The translations under genes and the position numbers were made by a program. DNA of 64,000 nt from the NCBI GenBank assembly GCA_900618065.1, contig UYIL01000003.1, positions 2,108,001 to 2,172,000 of the forward strand, written 5' to 3'. This document shows, in pieces, positions 29,180 to 37,738 of this stretch (position 1 is the stretch's first letter; the number at the start of each line of letters is the position of its first letter). This DNA is from Streptococcus thermophilus. GTDB lineage: Bacteria > Actinomycetota > Actinomycetes > Mycobacteriales > Mycobacteriaceae. The notes under the pieces were generated by a model. It did not search any database, was not told where the DNA came from, and worked only from the letters and a program-made list of their open reading frames with translations.

Positions 29180-29713
29180 TCACACCGTTTGGTAGCGTTC
29201 TCGCAGCTGCGCCAGCCTTCGAGCACTGTCGTCCACGCGGGTCTGCACGTGCTCGTCGAGCCTATCTGTTTCCGCGTCAGTTAGTGGGTCCAACCCGAGC
29301 CGGGTGCGGTGGGCGATAAGCGAGTTACGCACGTGCGTGACGTCGTATTCCGTGCCCATCATTTCGAAGCGGTACAGGTACGGCACGCCCGTTTTTGCGG
29401 AGATCACCTCGCCCGCGCGCCCGAAGTCGGGGCCGAAGTTCGAGTTTCCTCCCGCGATCACTCCGCGCAGCAGTGCGCGATTGTGGGGGTCATTGAGGAA
29501 GCGGACAACTTGCGGCGGGACGGGGCGCGAGTTCTTTTCGCTTAACGACGCCCCTCCCCCATACGTCGGCACAACCAGCACATAGGGCTTGTCCACCGTC
29601 AGCGGCTGCTCGGTGCGGCGCAGCGGAATGCGCGCCGCCGGCAAACCAACCTTGCCGACAAACCGGTGCGTATTCTCCGTTGTGGAGGAGAAATAAACCA
29701 CCAGCATGCGCAT
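29180..29713 (-). CDS. nrdI: Flavodoxin-like NrdI
   Basis: FMN protein of 177 residues that delivers the oxidant for assembly of the Mn-tyrosyl radical in NrdF. '[14 protein letters not shown]' is the FMN-phosphate loop and '[10 protein letters not shown]' a second flavin contact. 'AGGTGAG' precedes the ATG at 29713. The C-terminus is some 30 residues longer than in many NrdI proteins. Between nrdH and nrdE in the operon. Confidence 0.95.
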   Translation of the reverse strand: MRMLVVYFSSTTENTHRFVGKVGLPAARIPLRRTEQPLTVDKPYVLVVPTYGGGASLSEKNSRPVPPQVVRFLNDPHNRALLRGVIAGGNSNFGPDFGRAGEVISAKTGVPYLYRFEMMGTEYDVTHVRNSLIAHRTRLGLDPLTDAETDRLDEHVQTRVDDSARRLAQLRERYQTV

Positions 29714-29781
29714 CTCACCTATCCTCGGGCAGACATTAAGCCGCCAGCAGGTGACGGCTTAACGGACAGCGGGAATCGAAC

Positions 29782-30015
29782 TTAAGCAGCGGCCTCAGCC
29801 AGGGTGCGGATGCGGTCCGGGCGGAAGCCGGACCAGTGGTCACCGCCGGCCTCCACGACCGGGGCCTGCAGGTAGCCCAGCGCCATCACGTAGTCGCGGG
29901 CGGAATCATCCAGGGAGATATCCACAGTGGTGTAGTCCAGACCTGCGCGGTCGAGGGCCTTCTTGGTCGCGTTGCACTGCACGCATGCGGGCTTGGTGTA
30001 GAGGGTGATGGACAT
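29782..30015 (-). CDS. nrdH: Glutaredoxin-like NrdH redoxin
   Basis: 77-residue electron donor for NrdE. Redox motif 'CVQC' (C11, C14) and 'WSGFRPDRI' near the C-terminus are diagnostic; NrdH is reduced by thioredoxin reductase. First gene of the nrdHIE transcript, about 120 bases downstream of the predicted start site. Confidence 0.96.
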   Translation of the reverse strand: MSITLYTKPACVQCNATKKALDRAGLDYTTVDISLDDSARDYVMALGYLQAPVVEAGGDHWSGFRPDRIRTLAEAAA

Positions 30016-30140
30016 GGCGGGAACGACTCTTTTCTGCTCGGGAAACTGCTCTGATTACACGGCTTTGAACGTGGCACTGTCGGCCTGTTGGCCTCCGGGG
30101 AACAGCCACCTGTTCGCATCCCGGGAGCGAACACTTTGAG

Positions 30141-30156
30141 ACACTATACGTTGTAG
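30141..30156. promoter_or_regulatory. NrdR-like box 1 over the nrdH -10
   Basis: 'ACACTATACGTTGTAG' resembles the NrdR box (acaCwAtATaTwGtgt). It contains the minus-strand -10 'TATAGT'; 'GGTTGC' 17 bases upstream would be the -35. Bound NrdR would block the promoter when dATP is ample. Confidence 0.65.
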
Positions 30157-30172
30157 GAAGAACAAGCAACCA

Positions 30173-30188
30173 CTACTACATATAGTAG
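30173..30188. promoter_or_regulatory. NrdR-like box 2
   Basis: 'CTACTACATATAGTAG' is a near palindrome. Its centre lies 32 bp (about three helical turns) from that of box 1, the usual pitch of paired NrdR boxes. Confidence 0.65.
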
Positions 30189-30226
30189 TTACACTCATGG
30201 TATTCGCAGGATAGGGTGACTAAATC

Positions 30227-30242
30227 ACCTACATGTAGTTAC
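30227..30242. promoter_or_regulatory. Possible third NrdR-like box
   Basis: A perfect ten-base palindrome 'CTACATGTAG' (30229-30238) in a similar frame, about five helical turns upstream of box 2. It is weaker in its flanks and may be fortuitous. Confidence 0.35.
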
Positions 30243-30331
30243 CCCGGAATCTTTTATTCAGCCAAAATGGCTTACACGCGTGAAATTTTCTGCGAAAAGT
30301 GACCTAATTCACATTCCCTGGAAATAGGAAA

Positions 30332-30367
30332 CGCCCCCGTCGTGCTTCCGCACGCATAACGGGGGCG
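30332..30367 (-). terminator. Terminator of rpmJ
   Basis: Stem 'CGCCCCCGT' / 'ACGGGGGCG' followed on the minus strand by TTTCCTATTT, 18 bases after the rpmJ stop. It separates rpmJ from the nrdH promoter. Confidence 0.75.
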
Positions 30368-30385
30368 CTGACGCTTAAGAACCGC

Positions 30386-30508
30386 TTAGCCCTGGCGAGC
30401 TTTGAAACGCGGGTCCTTCTTGTTGATCACGTACACCTTGCCGTGGCGGCGCACAACCTGGGCGCCCGGCTTGTTCTTCAGCGACCGAAGCGACTTGCGG
30501 ACCTTCAT
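30386..30508 (-). CDS. rpmJ: Ribosomal protein L36, zinc-ligand-free form
   Basis: 40-residue protein read from an ATG with AAAGGAG close upstream. Begins '[19 protein letters not shown]' and ends '[11 protein letters not shown]', as in L36 paralogues. It has no cysteines, so it is the C-minus type that does not bind zinc; in species with both types this form replaces the zinc form under zinc limitation. Whether a second rpmJ exists elsewhere cannot be seen. Monocistronic, with its own terminator. Confidence 0.93.
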   Translation of the reverse strand: MKVRKSLRSLKNKPGAQVVRRHGKVYVINKKDPRFKARQG

Positions 30509-30631
30509 CGGGCGCTCCTTTCTATCTTGATTCTGCTGACACGTGGGGCTCTGCGAGAGTGCCTTCCATCTTCACGGCGCGCCGAACAGGCGCTACCGCA
30601 CAACGGGGGACGATGTTACCCGAGCAGCCCC

Positions 30632-32023
30632 TTAACCGCCAAAACGCTGCTTCATCTCCCCAGCCACGCTACCTAGCGTGCGCCCCGCGGTCTCTGGAAC
30701 CATCGCTTTGACAAAGCCGGCGGCAAAAAGACCGCACAGTGCGAACATAACGAACGTCGCCGTCGCCCCCAGTGCGTCCACAAGCGGCAAGAAGAACTGC
30801 GCCACCGCCCAGTTCGCCACCCACAGCGCCAGGCCCGCGACCCCCATGCCCACGCCGCGGATCTGCGGAGGCACCAGCTCAGAGATGAGCAGCCACGTCG
30901 TCGGTGACACCGCAGCTTGCTGGGAAGCAATGAACAACGCCATGAACGCCAGCGCGAGCATAGCTAGCGACGTATTCGCCTCCGCCGCCCGGTACACCGC
31001 CGCCAACAGCAGCAGGAAAATCACGTTCAGCGTCAGCCCACCGAGCAGCAGCCGCTTCCGGCCGATCCGGTCCACCAGCTGCAGCCCGAGGTAGCAAGCC
31101 ACCACCGACACCGCACCGATCACCATCGAGGTGTACACGGAATTCTGCGTGGACACTCCGACGTTGCTCATCATCGTCGGCGCGAAGTAGACGATGGCGT
31201 TGACACCGGAGATCTGCTGCGTGACACCGAGCAGCGCAGCTACGAGCACCGTCATGCGCATCCACCGCGAGCCCGCCAAGGTGCGCCACTGGCCCTGCTG
31301 GGCTGCCCGCACCTGCGCGTCCTCGCGTGTCGCTTTCGCGAGCTCCTGCGTGTCGATGCCGGTTCGGGAGGCCACGGCGCGGGCTTCCTCGATACGTCCA
31401 TGCCGTGATAGCCACACTGGGGTGTCCGGCAAAAACCACATGCCCACAGCCAACACCGCCCCCGGAACCGCTGCTGCCCCCAACATGAGCTGCCAGCTGC
31501 CTGTCGGTGCTAGCAGCGAGTTGACCACGTACGCGAGCAACTGCCCCACCACAATCATCAGTGTGTTAAGCGACACGAGCCGACCACGCACCGCCGCCGG
31601 CACCATCTCCGAGATGTACATCGGCGTCACGATGGACACTGCACCCACCGCAACGCCCAAAAACGTCCTAGCCGCGCCGAGCATTTCCGGCGACGTTGCC
31701 AGCGCACACCACACCGATCCGGCGACGAAAAGCACCCCGCCCAGGAGGAGCGTCACACGGCGGCCCAGCTTGTCCGCCACCGCGCCGCCGCTGATAGCAC
31801 CGAGTGCCGCGCCGACGAGTAACATCGCCGTGACCATGCCCTCCTGTGACGGAGACATGCCGAACTCGGGCGTAATGAACAGCAAGGCGCCACTCATCAC
31901 GCCGGTGTCATAACCGAAAAGAAGCCCGCCGAACGCCGCGATCGCGGCGACCGTGCGGACGTAGTTGCGCTGCTGCGCCGATGCTGTCGAACCCTTTTTA
32001 GACGCAGCCCCAGTAGATGTCAT
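30632..32023 (-). CDS. MFS sugar/inositol transporter
   Basis: Major facilitator, sugar-porter subfamily, about 463 residues with twelve predicted helices. Sugar-porter signatures are visible: '[11 protein letters not shown]' in helix 1, 'DKLGRR' after helix 2, '[12 protein letters not shown]' in helix 7, '[17 protein letters not shown]' and C-terminal 'PETAGRT'. Closest in style to proton-coupled inositol/glucose transporters (IolT-like) of corynebacteria; the substrate is not certain. ATG at 32023, only 34 bp from the divergent nadE. Confidence 0.85.
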   Translation of the reverse strand: MTSTGAASKKGSTASAQQRNYVRTVAAIAAFGGLLFGYDTGVMSGALLFITPEFGMSPSQEGMVTAMLLVGAALGAISGGAVADKLGRRVTLLLGGVLFVAGSVWCALATSPEMLGAARTFLGVAVGAVSIVTPMYISEMVPAAVRGRLVSLNTLMIVVGQLLAYVVNSLLAPTGSWQLMLGAAAVPGAVLAVGMWFLPDTPVWLSRHGRIEEARAVASRTGIDTQELAKATREDAQVRAAQQGQWRTLAGSRWMRMTVLVAALLGVTQQISGVNAIVYFAPTMMSNVGVSTQNSVYTSMVIGAVSVVACYLGLQLVDRIGRKRLLLGGLTLNVIFLLLLAAVYRAAEANTSLAMLALAFMALFIASQQAAVSPTTWLLISELVPPQIRGVGMGVAGLALWVANWAVAQFFLPLVDALGATATFVMFALCGLFAAGFVKAMVPETAGRTLGSVAGEMKQRFGG

Positions 32024-32044
32024 GCCCCACATAGTGCACCCGGC

Positions 32045-32050
32045 TACCAT
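32045..32050 (+). promoter_or_regulatory. -10 box of a leaderless nadE transcript
   Basis: 'TACCAT' ends seven bases before the ATG at 32058, the spacing of a leaderless start. It argues for 32058 over the in-frame ATG at 32049, which overlaps this box. Confidence 0.45.
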
Positions 32051-32057
32051 GGCTGTC

Positions 32058-32900
32058 ATGTCAGACTCCGACCGGAACACGCAGCTAGAGATAGTGAACG
32101 CGCTGGCTGTGAAGCCCTTTATCGATCCAGCGGAGGAAGTCGCCGCCCGCGTCGATTTCCTCGCCGATTACCTCGCCGTGACTGGTGCCCGCGGCTACGT
32201 GCTGGGGATCTCCGGCGGGCAGGACTCCACCCTCGCCGGCCGGCTCGCGCAGCTCGCCGTGGAAAAGGTCCGTGCCAACGATCCCTCCCGTGAGTGTCAG
32301 TTCGTCGCCGTCCGTCTCCCCCACGGCGTGCAGTCCGATGAGGATGACGCGCAGCTCGCGTTGGACTTCATCCAACCTGACCGCCGTGTCACCGTCGACA
32401 TCGAACCGGCCACGACAGCAATGGGAGGCGCAGTAGCCGCCGCACTCGACGGGGCCGAGCTCACTGACTTCAACAAGGGCAACGTCAAAGCCCGCATGCG
32501 CATGATTGCCCAGTACGCGATCGCCGGCGAGCTCGGCCTCCTCGTCGTGGGCACCGACCACGCGGCGGAGAACGTTACCGGTTTCTTCACCAAATTCGGC
32601 GACGGTGCAGCCGACCTCGTGCCCCTTGCCGGGTTGAACAAGCGCCAAGGTGCCCAGCTTCTCCAGCATCTCGGCGCCGACAAGCGCCTCTACGAGAAGG
32701 TTCCCACCGCCGACCTCGAGGACGATCGTCCTGCGCTTCCCGACGAAGAAGCACTCGGCATCACCTACCCCCACATTGATGACTACCTCGAAGGGAAGCC
32801 AGTTCCCGACGATGCAGCGCGGCGTCTCGAGCACCTGTGGGCCGTCGGCCAGCACAAGCGCCACCTTCCGCCTGGTCCCGCCGACACGTGGTGGCGTTGA
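32058..32900 (+). CDS. nadE: Ammonia-dependent NAD synthetase
   Basis: Final step of NAD synthesis (nicotinate adenine dinucleotide to NAD). 280 residues with the ATP-pyrophosphatase P-loop '[11 protein letters not shown]', '[19 protein letters not shown]' and '[12 protein letters not shown]'. It has no N-terminal glutaminase domain, so it uses ammonia, unlike the mycobacterial glutamine-dependent type. Completes the salvage route with PncA and PncB in this window. Convergent with the toxin gene, with 18 bases between the stops. Confidence 0.96.
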   Translation: MSDSDRNTQLEIVNALAVKPFIDPAEEVAARVDFLADYLAVTGARGYVLGISGGQDSTLAGRLAQLAVEKVRANDPSRECQFVAVRLPHGVQSDEDDAQLALDFIQPDRRVTVDIEPATTAMGGAVAAALDGAELTDFNKGNVKARMRMIAQYAIAGELGLLVVGTDHAAENVTGFFTKFGDGAADLVPLAGLNKRQGAQLLQHLGADKRLYEKVPTADLEDDRPALPDEEALGITYPHIDDYLEGKPVPDDAARRLEHLWAVGQHKRHLPPGPADTWWR

Positions 32901-32918
32901 TGCCCCCGCCCCGAGAAC

Positions 32919-33329
32919 CTAGAGTTCGCTTCCAAACGGATGGATGACCGTTGCACCGACAGTCGTGGCTGCACGCGCTAACTGTCGATCTGCCGTGACG
33001 AAATCACAGTGGAACTCACGAGAACGCAATAGAAGCCAGGTCCCCAGATGAATAGCGTCGAGCGCCTTCAGGAAACCAGGTATCGCCCCTGCAAATTCCA
33101 CGACCTCGCTATTCAAACCGACGAGATTCAGTTTCGCCGCAAGGCCGAGGATCTGTGCGCCAAACTCTTCCGTTCTCTTGGGAACACGGGCGAGCTCGAC
33201 TTTTGCGATCACAGAACTGACGAGATCTTTATCGTCGAGCACTTGCTTCGCCCACGCACTATGCACTTCGGAGACGGCGAGCGGAATGAGCGCTGACGTG
33301 TCTACGTAAACCGCGCCACTCGAATTCAC
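32919..33329 (-). CDS. PIN-domain toxin (VapC-like)
   Basis: 136-residue ribonuclease-type toxin. Acidic PIN residues are visible as D10 ('VDTSAL'), E45 ('KVELAR'), D91 ('ALDAIHLGT') and D114 ('TADRQL'), so the active site is complete. VapC toxins cut tRNA or rRNA. Its ATG overlaps the antitoxin stop by one base, the usual coupling for toxin-antitoxin pairs. Located between nadE and the fructosamine kinase gene. Confidence 0.88.
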   Translation of the reverse strand: MNSSGAVYVDTSALIPLAVSEVHSAWAKQVLDDKDLVSSVIAKVELARVPKRTEEFGAQILGLAAKLNLVGLNSEVVEFAGAIPGFLKALDAIHLGTWLLLRSREFHCDFVTADRQLARAATTVGATVIHPFGSEL

Positions 33330-33697
33330 TATTCGGCACCAGTCTTATCCGAGTACTCACTGCTCTGCGCCGCGTCAATGCGGTTGTCCTTGCGGTCTTC
33401 GAGGAATTGCTCAAGCGAATAACCGGTTCCCTCAATGGGCTCCCAGTTGATCTCCATGGGTACGCCCCTCTGCATGATCAGTCCGAGGTCCTCTAACCGG
33501 TCAATTCCGGTTCGCTGGCTCAGTGGCCGGATTTCCGCAACCGGCTTGCTGCGGTCTGTGATGGTCAAAGCAACCCCCTCCGATTGCACACGATCGATCA
33601 CCCTGCGTGTTTGCTGGTTCAACTCACGCATAGACACCGTGTGGGAACGGTGGTGTTCTGCGAGAAGCTCTTGGAGCTTGCGTTCAACCTCGCCCAT
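33329..33697 (-). CDS. Phd/YefM-type antitoxin
   Basis: 122 residues. The N-terminal DNA-binding fold ('SMRELNQQTRRVIDRVQSEG', then 'ALTITDRSKPVAEIRPL') is Phd/YefM-like; the C-terminal half should wrap the toxin. It is longer than the usual 80-90 residues. Encoded first, before the toxin, with its own promoter and a palindrome at the start site, so autorepression is likely. Confidence 0.85.
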   Translation of the reverse strand: MGEVERKLQELLAEHHRSHTVSMRELNQQTRRVIDRVQSEGVALTITDRSKPVAEIRPLSQRTGIDRLEDLGLIMQRGVPMEINWEPIEGTGYSLEQFLEDRKDNRIDAAQSSEYSDKTGAE

Positions 33698-33714
33698 GGT
33701 GCAAACCCTCGTTT

Positions 33715-33764
33715 GTAGTACGTGTATTACATCGCGATTCTAGCAGCTACAACCAGTAGTTCAA
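33715..33764 (-). promoter_or_regulatory. Promoter and operator of the toxin-antitoxin pair
   Basis: On the minus strand 'TTGAAC' (33759-33764) and 'TAGAAT' (33737-33742) are spaced by 16 bases. An imperfect palindrome 'GTAGTACGTGTATTAC' (33715-33730, 12 of 16 symmetric) covers the expected start site and is a good candidate for antitoxin binding. Confidence 0.55.
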
Positions 33765-33768
33765 TCCC

Positions 33769-34536
33769 CTAACGGGTGAGGTCGAGGGTGCGCTCGGCGG
33801 CGTCGATAAGCGGACGGGCGTAACTTGCACCGTGCGTGTAACAGTGCACCGCGAGCGGGTGAAGCTGGTGGATCGGGATGCGAGCCTCCCAGTCGCGGCC
33901 GAGGTCGCCGCCGGCGGCGAGGTAGCCCGATGCGATCTCGCTAACGTACGGCGCGCTAAAGAGCTCGAGCATCGCAATGTCTGTCAGTGGGTGTCCGCCG
34001 TGCGCTGCCGGGTCGATGAACCGCGGCCCGTCCGGTGAGAACAACAGGTTGCCTGCCCACAAGTCGCCGTGGATACGAGCCAGGGGTGCGTCTTCATCCT
34101 CCGCTAGAAGCGCCTCACACGCGCGCTGTACCGTCTCCAGCCCGTCCACGCTCAACGTCCCGCCAGCGTGCGCTTTCACCGCAAACGGCACAACACGCTG
34201 CTCCGTGTAGAACTGCGCCCACCGCTGTGTCGGGGTGCATTCCTGGCGGGCGCGGCCGATGTAGTTCGGCCCGTCCCAACCGTCTGCGGGCGCACCGAAG
34301 GCGTCTGCACCCATGGCGTGGATCGCGGCGAGCTCTTCCCCGGCGCGGCGCGCAGCCTCACGCGTTGGCCGGGCGGACGCGACCTCCTCGATGGTCAGCG
34401 TGTTCGCCTCCGCGTCGACGCTGTAAACCTCAACGACAGCGTTCGACCCTTCCCGCAGCCAGCGCAAATAAGCCGCTTCAGCTTCAGCGGCGCGGGGTCC
34501 AGTTCCGATTTTAGTGAATGTCTGGGGAGCAGTCAT
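33769..34536 (-). CDS. Fructosamine kinase-like protein
   Basis: Fructosamine-3-kinase/aminoglycoside phosphotransferase fold, 255 residues. 'IHGDLWAGNLLF' is the catalytic loop and 'FIDPAAHGGHPLTDIAML' the metal-binding segment, both characteristic of this family, which phosphorylates Amadori (glycated lysine) products so that they fall off. A little shorter than usual (about 285). Last gene of a five-gene unit; nine bases separate it from ogt. Confidence 0.87.
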   Translation of the reverse strand: MTAPQTFTKIGTGPRAAEAEAAYLRWLREGSNAVVEVYSVDAEANTLTIEEVASARPTREAARRAGEELAAIHAMGADAFGAPADGWDGPNYIGRARQECTPTQRWAQFYTEQRVVPFAVKAHAGGTLSVDGLETVQRACEALLAEDEDAPLARIHGDLWAGNLLFSPDGPRFIDPAAHGGHPLTDIAMLELFSAPYVSEIASGYLAAGGDLGRDWEARIPIHQLHPLAVHCYTHGASYARPLIDAAERTLDLTR

Positions 34537-34545
34537 GCCTCCACG

Positions 34546-35016
34546 CTAGCTGCACGCGGCGTTTCTCTGCTCTAGATCCAGCAAGTACTGCTTCATCTCG
34601 AGTCCGCCGGCGTAGCCGCCGAGTGATCCGTCGCTACGCAATACGCGGTGGCACGGCACGACGATCGGCAGTGGGTTCGTCGCGCACGCCGAACCGACTG
34701 CCCGCACCGCCCGCGGATTGCCGATGCGCGCCGCGAGCTCGCTGTATGTTTCCGTGCTGCCGTATGCAATGTCGCTCAGTGCGGCCTGTGCCTGTGCGCG
34801 GAACCCATCGCCGGAGCGGTCGAGCGGCACGGTGAACTCTCGACGTTCACCGGCAAAGTACTGCTCGATCTCGGCTGCTGTCTGGCGTGTGACGGCATTG
34901 CTTTCGCCGGGCACAGCCCCGAAAACCACGCGCACCAGCCCGCGTGAGGTCGCCTCTAACCCCAGCTGCCCCAGCGGTGTTTCCACCGTTTGGCCAGCTA
35001 CGATCGAGGATGTCAT
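34546..35016 (-). CDS. ogt: Methylated-DNA-protein cysteine methyltransferase
   Basis: Suicide repair protein of 156 residues that takes alkyl groups from O6-alkylguanine. The acceptor cysteine is C122 in 'VVPCHRV', followed by 'GGYAGGLEMKQYLL'. The N-terminal domain lacks Ada metal ligands, so it is a plain Ogt. Nine bases downstream of the ABC ATPase gene and nine upstream of the fructosamine kinase gene: the same operon. Confidence 0.94.
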   Translation of the reverse strand: MTSSIVAGQTVETPLGQLGLEATSRGLVRVVFGAVPGESNAVTRQTAAEIEQYFAGERREFTVPLDRSGDGFRAQAQAALSDIAYGSTETYSELAARIGNPRAVRAVGSACATNPLPIVVPCHRVLRSDGSLGGYAGGLEMKQYLLDLEQRNAACS

Positions 35017-35025
35017 GAACCCAGT

Positions 35026-36120
35026 TTAGGCTTCCGCTGGTGCAGCCAGGTAAACCAGCGGTTGACGGATCTCCACTTGCACTTGATCATCCACCTCGGG
35101 CGCAGAGCTGGTGGATGTCCACGCACGGAACTCTGTCCCGTCCAAGTCGACGGTCACGGAGAACCCACTGACCTCGAACAAAGCGGACGTCACGGTAGCA
35201 GTTGCTTCAGTACCCGAGGATGACGAATCAATGGAAACAGCTTCCGGCAGCACCGCCACAGTGACCTGTTGACCGTCCTGGAGGAGACGCTGGTTATCCG
35301 ATGCCTCACCGTCGTCCGATACAACTGTGACGTTGTCGACGGGCCACGACAACGACGGCTTATCGACGGTGACGCGTCCGCCAGCAACCACACCGTCCAA
35401 CAGTGTCGCATCGGCGATGAACGACGCCACCCAGGCAGTAGCCGGGCGGGACACGATCGACATCGGGGTGCCGAACTGTTCCAGCTTGCCGTCCCGCAAG
35501 ACCGCGATCCGGTCCGCGATGGCCAGCGCTTCCTTCCGGTCGTGCGTGACATGCACCGATGTCAGGGCCGACCCCTTCGTCAGCGACACCAGCTCACGGC
35601 GCAATGAGTCACGGAGGGGTTCGTCCAGGGCCGAGAGGGCTTCGTCGAGAAGCAGCACTTTCGGTGTGGACACGATCGCGCGGGCTAACGCCACGCGTTG
35701 TTGCTGGCCGCCAGACAGGGTCGCAGGTTTGCGCTTGCCGTAACCGCCGAGCCCGACAGTCTCGAGAGTTTCTTCAACCTTGCTGTTGATCTCCGATCCC
35801 GCCGCACCCGCGCGGTGCAGCGGGTAAGCGACATTGTCGGCAACACTCATGTGCGGCCACACGGCATGCTGCTGGAAGACCATCCCCATGTTGCGTTGCG
35901 CAGGTGGCGTTGCGGATTGGTCGTTTCCATCAATCAGGATCTCGCCTGACGACGGCGCGATGAAACCGGCAATCGTCCGCAACAAGGTGGTTTTTCCGGA
36001 CCCCGACGGCCCCACGAGCGCGACGAATTCGCCACTGGAAATGTCAAGGGTGATGTCTTTCAACCCCTCGGTCCCGTCCGGGAAGACGACGGACAGATCC
36101 CTAATCTCGATGTCGCTCAT
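35026..36120 (-). CDS. ABC importer ATP-binding protein (iron/spermidine type)
   Basis: 364 residues. Walker A 'GPSGSGKT', Q-loop 'MVFQQHAVWPHM', signature 'LSGGQQQRVALARA', Walker B 'VLLLDEALSALD' and a C-terminal TOBE-like regulatory region of about 120 residues. The Q-loop style and TOBE tail match FbpC/PotA-type importers. It starts one base after the permease stop. It powers the permease and binding protein encoded just upstream. Confidence 0.92.
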   Translation of the reverse strand: MSDIEIRDLSVVFPDGTEGLKDITLDISSGEFVALVGPSGSGKTTLLRTIAGFIAPSSGEILIDGNDQSATPPAQRNMGMVFQQHAVWPHMSVADNVAYPLHRAGAAGSEINSKVEETLETVGLGGYGKRKPATLSGGQQQRVALARAIVSTPKVLLLDEALSALDEPLRDSLRRELVSLTKGSALTSVHVTHDRKEALAIADRIAVLRDGKLEQFGTPMSIVSRPATAWVASFIADATLLDGVVAGGRVTVDKPSLSWPVDNVTVVSDDGEASDNQRLLQDGQQVTVAVLPEAVSIDSSSSGTEATATVTSALFEVSGFSVTVDLDGTEFRAWTSTSSAPEVDDQVQVEIRQPLVYLAAPAEA

Positions 36121-36121
36121 C

Positions 36122-37729
36122 TTAATTCTCCTTATCGGGGTTACGCACCGTGACGGCGAGAACGGCGATGCCAACGACCGCGAAGATGAGCGCGAGCGCC
36201 GATGCTTGGTTGTAGTTTCCGGACTGCTGCAAGTTGAAGAGTTGGACACCGATAGTGGTGGTGCCGGGGGCGACCAAAAGAACGGACACCGTGAGTTCGC
36301 GAACTGCCGTGACTGCGACAAGCACCGCTCCCGATGCCACCGCGGGCAGTGCCATCCGGCCGCTGGTGTCCCACAGTGCGCGGAACCGGCCAGCCCCCGA
36401 GATCTCCGCTGCTTCCTCCATTGCGCGCGGAGTTTGCGCCAGCGGCGCACGCACCGCCTGCAGGACCATAGCCGTGAATGCGCACACGTAGGCCAGAAGA
36501 ATCACCCAGCGGGTGTTGTAGATCCCTGTGTAGCGGCCAACAATGACCCAGCCGACACCGATGATGAGACCCGGTAGGGCCGAGGGCAACAACGTCAGCA
36601 GGCTCAACGCGGTGTTGGAACGCGCCCGTGTTCGCGTCACCAACAGGCCAATGCTCCAGCCGAAAAGGGCACACAGCAGGGCCGCACCCGCGGCGAGTAT
36701 CAGCGAGTTCTGGAAACCGTCTTGCACACGCGGGTTGGACAAAGTGTTGGAAAAGTTGCTGAGTGTAATGGTGTCCAGCGTCATTGGAATACCGGGGGCG
36801 GGCAACAGCGCCCGGTAAGTCAAGCCCAAAAGCGGACCAAGCGTGATGGACAGCGCCAGAACCCAGGAGATGATCGTGACAGGCCAACGTGCTTTACCCA
36901 GAGGAAGCTTCATCGACCCTTTCCCTGACGTGGTGGAAGCATTCTTCGACACCAAGTAGTCGGCGACCACCGTGGCAATGCCGAGAAGCATGAGCACCGT
37001 TCCCACGGTTGACACCACTTGCAGGGGATTGCTCACCGTCCCCGATTCCATGAACCGGTAGACCATGGTCGCCAACGTTTCATACTGCACCGGAGAGCCG
37101 AGGATGGACGGGATTCCAAAGTCAGCCAGGTTCGAAACGGCGGTAAGGGTGAACGCACTGAGCAAAGCAGGGCCAAGAAGCGGGATCGTCACCGTGCGCA
37201 AAACTGTCGCGTTGCCTGCTCCGCTCACCAAAGCAGCGCGTTCAAGGTCCGCCGGGATCGAGCGCAACGCGGCAGAGACAATGACATACACCACCGGATA
37301 GGAGTGCAAGGTCATGAGAAAGATGATTCCGTCTGCACCGTAGATATCCCAGATCGGCTTATCGAAGACGGCATTGAGCCCTTGGTTTTGACCGAACAAC
37401 TGCAGCCATGAAATCGCGCCGACGAAAGGCGGCACCAATAGCGGCGACAAGAGGAAAAGACGCAGCACACCAGATCCGGCTACGTCGGTTCGCTCCAACA
37501 AGATCGCAACGGCGCTGCCGACGACGACTGCACCCAGCGAAGACAACAACGTGGTGTACGTCGAGTTCCACGTGGCGGTCCACAGACCTTGCTCAATAAG
37601 CGTTGGAAACTGGTTTCCACCGAGCGCGAGCGACACCACCATCGCGAGTGGGGCGATGAAAATCGCGGCAGCTAATAACCAAATTCCAATTCGGGCAATG
37701 TTGAGGCCCGGCGAACGCTGTGCCTGCAC
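36122..37729 (-). CDS. ABC importer permease, fused two-domain (FbpB-like)
   Basis: 535 residues with about twelve membrane helices and two binding-protein-dependent permease domains in one chain. EAA-type loops are visible in each half ('DLERAALVSGAGNATVLRTV' and 'AMEEAAEISGAGRFRALWDT'). Fused permeases of this kind are typical of ferric-iron (Fbp/Sfu) and 2-aminoethylphosphonate importers. GTG start at 37729, nine bases after the binding-protein gene. Confidence 0.92.
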   Translation of the reverse strand: MQAQRSPGLNIARIGIWLLAAAIFIAPLAMVVSLALGGNQFPTLIEQGLWTATWNSTYTTLLSSLGAVVVGSAVAILLERTDVAGSGVLRLFLLSPLLVPPFVGAISWLQLFGQNQGLNAVFDKPIWDIYGADGIIFLMTLHSYPVVYVIVSAALRSIPADLERAALVSGAGNATVLRTVTIPLLGPALLSAFTLTAVSNLADFGIPSILGSPVQYETLATMVYRFMESGTVSNPLQVVSTVGTVLMLLGIATVVADYLVSKNASTTSGKGSMKLPLGKARWPVTIISWVLALSITLGPLLGLTYRALLPAPGIPMTLDTITLSNFSNTLSNPRVQDGFQNSLILAAGAALLCALFGWSIGLLVTRTRARSNTALSLLTLLPSALPGLIIGVGWVIVGRYTGIYNTRWVILLAYVCAFTAMVLQAVRAPLAQTPRAMEEAAEISGAGRFRALWDTSGRMALPAVASGAVLVAVTAVRELTVSVLLVAPGTTTIGVQLFNLQQSGNYNQASALALIFAVVGIAVLAVTVRNPDKEN

Positions 37730-37738
37730 GTTCGGCCC

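Noticed and set aside
35834..36577. Plus-strand frames over the ABC importer genes
   Set aside because: They mirror the ATPase and permease genes and carry no motifs.
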